Shown in pieces: positions 5,071 through 5,696 of a DNA stretch of 5,696 bases; positions within the stretch are counted from its first letter, which is position 1; the number at the start of each line of letters is the position of its first letter. The notes beneath the pieces are model-generated. The model was not told where the DNA came from and ran no database searches. It saw only the letters and a list, made by a program, of their open reading frames with translations. Location: positions 1-5,696 of the forward strand of contig CAISOI010000738.1 of NCBI GenBank assembly GCA_903886985.1, given 5' to 3'. Both the position numbers and the translations under genes were made by a program. This stretch comes from an uncultured Chthonomonas sp. Lineage in GTDB: Bacteria > Armatimonadota > Chthonomonadetes > Chthonomonadales > CAJBBX01.

Positions 5071-5696
5071 ATGCCTGAGAAGAATTCATCAATCGAGACG
5101 ACAGTTAAATTTTCGGAACTCTCCTCATCTACGGTAGCGCGGAGCGAAGAGCTTCAGATGGCTATTTCGCAGGCGGAATCATGGCGATTGAAACGCAGGA
5201 ACTTTGTCTTCCTTACGATGTTGCTCTGGGGAATATCCAGCGTTACACTCATAATATTTGTAACCATATATCTCCAATATGCGGTCATCCCACTTTCGAT
5301 TTCGGCAATATTGTCTCTGCTATGGCTGCTTGTTGCATCGTTTATCTGGATGCCTATGCGAACAAATCCAATCTATCAACTGTGGGATTGCGATGACCCA
5401 ACTGTTGTCGGCGCGCTGATCGATGCCAGAGGAATGATGGTCCAAAAAATTACGGAGCCAGCAACGAAAGCACTCATCAGGCTCCTGCCCCAATTACGAA
5501 CTGGGGATGCAAATAGTCTGAATGAGTATCACCGTAAATGTCTTCGGCAATATGCTTCACCCCGCGAATTTGAACTTCTCTTCTTAAAGGGCGGCATCAC
5601 CACCACTGAGCGTACAAACTTGGACCTTAACAAGCAACTTGCGATTGCAGTTCTCCAAGCATTTCGAACCATTGGGAATCAACAGGACTTAGCTGT
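5071..5696 (+). CDS. Two-helix membrane protein with a HEAT-like repeat domain (3' end outside window)
   Basis: The frame is open from 4984 to the end of the window with no stop, giving 208 residues so far. ATG 5071 (MPEKNSSIE) is chosen because purine-rich AGAAAAAG lies just upstream; ATG 5014 has no ribosome site, and ATG 5158 has GGAG 13 bases away and remains possible. Residues 1-40 are polar. Residues 44-66 and 71-94 are two closely spaced membrane helices, placing both ends on the same side, probably the cytoplasm. From about 110 the sequence turns into paired amphipathic helices: PATKALIRLLPQL (129-141), RKCLRQYAS, then LAIAVLQAFRTIGNQQ (189-204) with the IGN turn typical of HEAT-repeat solenoids, a protein-binding fold. 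The segment FELLFLKGGITTTER (167-181) looks like a loop between helices. More repeats probably follow beyond the window. The HEAT call rests on pattern alone. Confidence 0.8.
   Translation, partial: MPEKNSSIETTVKFSELSSSTVARSEELQMAISQAESWRLKRRNFVFLTMLLWGISSVTLIIFVTIYLQYAVIPLSISAILSLLWLLVASFIWMPMRTNPIYQLWDCDDPTVVGALIDARGMMVQKITEPATKALIRLLPQLRTGDANSLNEYHRKCLRQYASPREFELLFLKGGITTTERTNLDLNKQLAIAVLQAFRTIGNQQDLA

Noticed and set aside
4863..5078. A 71-codon forward frame as a separate gene
   Set aside because: No ribosome site, no recognisable domain, atypical composition, and it spans the palindrome cluster. Kept only as part of the interrupted-frame finding.

Overview
The window reads like an ordinary chromosomal accessory stretch from a free-living bacterium of roughly balanced GC. 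No rRNA, tRNA, insertion sequence, phage gene or CRISPR array is visible. Features that hint at the source are a secreted plant-type basic secretory protein (BSP) metallopeptidase, a secreted PD40 beta-propeller, a membrane-anchored HEAT-type solenoid, and GTG/TTG starts with clear Shine-Dalgarno sequences. In my experience this mix is common in Planctomycetota and Armatimonadota. That assignment is inference, not proof.

Layout. Bases 1-261 hold a possible tail of an upstream gene, a 7-bp hairpin, a 16-bp palindrome and a candidate promoter. Three forward genes follow with 52-bp and 45-bp gaps and probably form one transcription unit: a membrane-anchored, Cys-containing extracytoplasmic protein (262-1206), a two-helix membrane protein with a beta-rich, possibly OB-like domain (1259-1942), and a Trp-rich cytosolic protein started by TTG (1988-2482). 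None has a function I can name. A 215-bp convergent gap follows, with a possible orphan promoter and a hairpin. The BSP-family metallopeptidase lies on the minus strand (2698-3375). A 212-bp divergent region separates it from the forward PD40 beta-propeller protein (3588-4772). A roughly 300-bp gap rich in small palindromes then leads to a membrane protein with a HEAT-like domain (5071 onward), which runs off the window.

How they fit together. Three of the six confident genes act at or beyond the membrane (signal anchor, lipoprotein-like or signal-peptide N-termini), and two more are membrane anchored or secreted. The neighbourhood therefore looks concerned with the cell envelope. There is no evidence that the BSP peptidase, the propeller and the solenoid share a pathway: their orientations and long gaps suggest separate units. 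The most coherent uncharacterised unit is the three-gene cassette at 262-2482.
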